DNA of 7,352 nt from contig CAJBMR010000245.1 in NCBI GenBank assembly GCA_903954205.1, forward strand, positions 1 to 7,352, read 5' to 3'. The notes below the pieces were generated by a model, which made no database searches, was not told where the DNA came from, and saw only the letters and a list, made by a program, of their open reading frames with translations. Origin of the DNA: an uncultured bacterium (GTDB lineage Bacteria; Actinomycetota; Actinomycetes; S36-B12). The stretch's first letter is position 1, and every line of letters begins with the position of its first letter. This document shows, one piece after another, positions 5,791 through 7,352 of the stretch. The translations under genes were made by a program, and so were the position numbers.

Positions 5791-7062
5791 ATGTCCGATG
5801 ACCGCGTCGAAATCCTCGCCTGCGCCCAGCGCGCCCGAGAGGCCGCCACCGTCCTGCGCGGTGTCACGCGCGAGCGCAAGGATGCCGCCCTGCGGGCCTG
5901 TGCCCTTGCCCTTCGCGCGGAGACCCCGCGCATCGTCGAGATCAATGCCCGTGACACCGACCGGGCGCGCGAGGCGGGCACGAGCCCGGCGCTCATCGAC
6001 AGGCTCACCCTTGATGCGCCGCGCATCGACGCCATTGCGACGGCACTCGAGGAGGTCGCTGACCTGCCGGATCCCGTCGGTGACGTCGTGCGCGGCTACA
6101 CCCTGCCCAATGGCCTGCAGGTGCGCCAGATCCGTGTGCCCATGGGCGTCGTCGGCATCATTTACGAGGCGCGCCCCAACGTCACCGTGGATGCCGCCGG
6201 CCTGTGCCTGAAGAGCGGCAACGCTGCTCTGCTGCGTGGCTCATCTTCCGCGCAGGCAACCAACGAGGTGCTCGTCGATGTCTTGCGTGGTGCACTCGTG
6301 GCGAGTGGCCTTCCCGCCGATGCCGTGCAGCTCGTCCCGGGCACATCGCATGAATCCGTGAAGCACCTCATGACCGCGCGCGGCCTTGTCGACGTGCTCA
6401 TTCCGCGTGGGGGAGAGGGTCTCATTCGCAGCGTCGTAGAGGGTTCCACCGTGCCCGTCATCGAGACCGGTGTGGGCAATTGCCATGTCTACGTCGACGA
6501 GCACGCCGATGTGGACATGGCGGTGCGCCTGCTGCTCAACTCCAAGGCTCAGCGTGTCAGCGTGTGCAATGCGGCCGAGACGCTGCTGGTGCACCGAGAC
6601 ATCGCCGACCGCTTCCTGCCTGCCGCCATGGCGGCGCTGCGCGAGGCTGGGGTCACGGTGCACGGTGACGACGCGATGATTGCTCAGGCGCAGGCGGCTG
6701 GCACTGCATGCGCCCCCGTGACCGACGAGGATTGGGCGGCTGAGTACTACTCGCTGGATATCGCCGCGGGGATCGTGGACAACCTGGACGAGGCACTGGA
6801 GCACATCCGACGCTGGTCGTCCGGGCACACCGAGCTCATCGTCACCGACTCCCAGTCCGCGGCCCAAGCCTTCATCGCCGGGGTGGATGCGGCGGCCGTC
6901 ATGGTCAATGCCTCGACCCGATTCACCGATGGGGGGGAATTCGGCTTCGGCGCGGAGATCGGCATCTCGACCCAGAAACTGCACGCGCGCGGCCCCATGG
7001 GGCTGCCCGAGCTGACCACCACGACCTACGTCGTCATGGGGGATGGACACGTGCGGGGCTAG
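5791..7062 (+). CDS. proA: Gamma-glutamyl phosphate reductase (glutamate-5-semialdehyde dehydrogenase)
   Basis: Reduces gamma-glutamyl phosphate with NADPH to glutamate-5-semialdehyde, which cyclises to pyrroline-5-carboxylate; second step of proline synthesis, working directly on the unstable ProB product. The 423-residue length is normal for the family (about 417). Visible family signatures are PMGVVGIIYEARPNVTVDAAGLCLKSGNAALLRG in the N-terminal nucleotide-binding half, written here as one region near residues 115-150, the nucleophile in QRVSVCNAAETLLVH (Cys259), and EFGFGAEIGISTQKLHARGPMGL (from Glu383), the ProA C-terminal signature. ATG at 5791 gives an N-terminus of normal length. It has no ribosome binding site and probably starts a leaderless message. 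A G7 run at 6931-6937 encodes Gly-Gly-Glu and leaves the frame intact. Confidence 0.97.
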   Translation: MSDDRVEILACAQRAREAATVLRGVTRERKDAALRACALALRAETPRIVEINARDTDRAREAGTSPALIDRLTLDAPRIDAIATALEEVADLPDPVGDVVRGYTLPNGLQVRQIRVPMGVVGIIYEARPNVTVDAAGLCLKSGNAALLRGSSSAQATNEVLVDVLRGALVASGLPADAVQLVPGTSHESVKHLMTARGLVDVLIPRGGEGLIRSVVEGSTVPVIETGVGNCHVYVDEHADVDMAVRLLLNSKAQRVSVCNAAETLLVHRDIADRFLPAAMAALREAGVTVHGDDAMIAQAQAAGTACAPVTDEDWAAEYYSLDIAAGIVDNLDEALEHIRRWSSGHTELIVTDSQSAAQAFIAGVDAAAVMVNASTRFTDGGEFGFGAEIGISTQKLHARGPMGLPELTTTTYVVMGDGHVRG

Positions 7063-7066
7063 CCCC
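7055..7066 (+). other. Perfect 12-base palindrome spanning the proA stop codon
   Basis: GGGGCTAGCCCC is a perfect inverted repeat containing the TAG stop (7060-7062). It could be a DNA-binding dyad, lying at the -35 position of the candidate promoter at 7078, or a very tight RNA hairpin. There is no U-tract behind it, so a standard terminator is unlikely. The function is unknown and chance is possible. Confidence 0.4.
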
Positions 7067-7077
7067 AGGGCAGCGGC

Positions 7078-7083
7078 TAGGCT
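7078..7083 (+). promoter_or_regulatory. Candidate -10 element (TAGGCT) for the small membrane protein gene and nadD
   Basis: TAGGCT fits TANNNT and would start transcription near 7089-7091, leaving a leader of about 35 bases that contains a small hairpin (GGGAC 7096-7100 with GTCCC 7104-7108) and a strong AAGGAGGAG site at 7112-7120. No -35 consensus is visible; the palindrome at 7055-7066 occupies that position. The call is inferred from motif and spacing. Confidence 0.35.
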
Positions 7084-7124
7084 GGGTATGTCGCAGGGAC
7101 CTGGTCCCCCGAAGGAGGAGTGCC

Positions 7125-7268
7125 ATGAGCCCGCTTACCGCCGCCGTATGGGCCTCGGCCGAGGGTGCTGAGGGTGCCGTCGTGTCCCCGTACGTCTTCG
7201 GGGGCGTGGCACTCGCAATCCTCGTGGGCCTGCTCATCGTGACCATGCTCATCAACGTCGACCGCTGA
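7125..7268 (+). CDS. Small single-span membrane protein of unknown function (47 residues)
   Basis: ATG at 7125 is preceded by a strong AAGGAGGAG site at 7112-7120, four bases upstream, and the frame ends at TGA 7266-7268. The product begins MSPLTAAVWASAEGAEGAVV, then has one hydrophobic segment of about 20 residues from Tyr23 (YVFGGVALAILVGLLIVTML) and ends INVDR. With few charges before the span and Asp-Arg right after it, it is most simply a single-pass inner-membrane peptide; topology cannot be fixed. I recall short membrane proteins at this spot between proA and nadD in other actinobacteria, which supports a real gene, but this is memory and not a search. nadD follows 22 bases later, so the two are probably co-transcribed. 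No function is known to me. Confidence 0.82.
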   Translation: MSPLTAAVWASAEGAEGAVVSPYVFGGVALAILVGLLIVTMLINVDR

Positions 7269-7290
7269 CGGCTGGCTCCTCGGGAGTGAC

Positions 7291-7352
7291 ATGCGCATCG
7301 GGGTGATGGGCGGCACCTTCGACCCGATCCATATCGGTCACCTCGTCGCGGC
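7291..7352 (+). CDS. nadD: Nicotinate-nucleotide adenylyltransferase (3' end outside the window)
   Basis: Adenylates nicotinate mononucleotide to deamido-NAD+ in NAD synthesis. Only 20 codons and two bases are present, but MRIGVMGGTFDPIHIGHLVA contains the GGTFDP..HIGHL signature of the nucleotidyltransferase superfamily, where the HIGH-type histidines bind the ATP phosphates, and it matches the NadD N-terminus. ATG at 7291 has GGGAG at 7282-7286; the in-frame ATG at 7306 would cut off the first strand. In many actinobacteria nadD follows proA, in agreement with this call. Other members of the superfamily such as CoaD start similarly, so the name leans partly on context. Confidence 0.9.
   Translation, partial: MRIGVMGGTFDPIHIGHLVA

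Noticed and set aside
6931..6937. A run of seven G in proA as a possible phase-variable or frameshift site
   Set aside because: The frame is intact, the run encodes the conserved Gly-Gly-Glu before FGFG, and nothing suggests switching in a metabolic gene.
7088..7171. A possible 27-codon leaderless frame starting at ATG 7088, overlapping the small membrane protein gene in another frame
   Set aside because: The ATG lies only four bases after the candidate -10 element, the product looks random, and the overlapping frame at 7125 has a far better ribosome binding site.

Overview
The window is a compact, high-GC, all-plus-strand block of housekeeping genes. GC-rich third codon positions, GTG starts, short gaps, strong GGAGG-type ribosome binding sites and the gene order RNase E/G - rplU - rpmA - obg - proB - proA - nadD all point to an actinobacterium (Actinomycetota), most likely of the Micrococcales/Actinomycetales type. 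I cannot name the genus from this sequence. There are no mobile elements, tRNA or rRNA genes, CRISPR arrays or phage genes.

Layout. Positions 1-2148 hold the 3' part of a ribonuclease E/G gene; its start lies upstream of the window. It begins with a Lys/Ala-rich tandem repeat and a long disordered, Arg-rich segment before a complete catalytic core. A 101-base gap (2149-2249) with several hairpins leads into rplU (L21, GTG start) and rpmA (L27), followed by obg, a ribosome-assembly GTPase. The proB start overlaps the obg stop by 4 bases. A 122-residue protein of unknown function (5401-5769) sits between proB and proA. After proA come a 47-residue single-span membrane protein (7125-7268) and the first 20 codons of nadD, cut by the window end.

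How the genes fit together. The first half concerns RNA and ribosomes: an RNA-decay/rRNA-processing nuclease, two large-subunit proteins and the GTPase that helps mature the 50S subunit. The second half makes proline: ProB phosphorylates glutamate and ProA reduces the product to glutamate semialdehyde, which cyclises on its way to proline. NadD then starts a NAD-synthesis module.

I see no dramatic new system. The points most worth following are the two uncharacterised small genes that interrupt the proB-proA-nadD series, the histone-H1-like repeat tail on the RNase, the hairpin-rich rplU leader whose ribosome binding site can be sequestered, and a probable leaderless promoter directly in front of proA.
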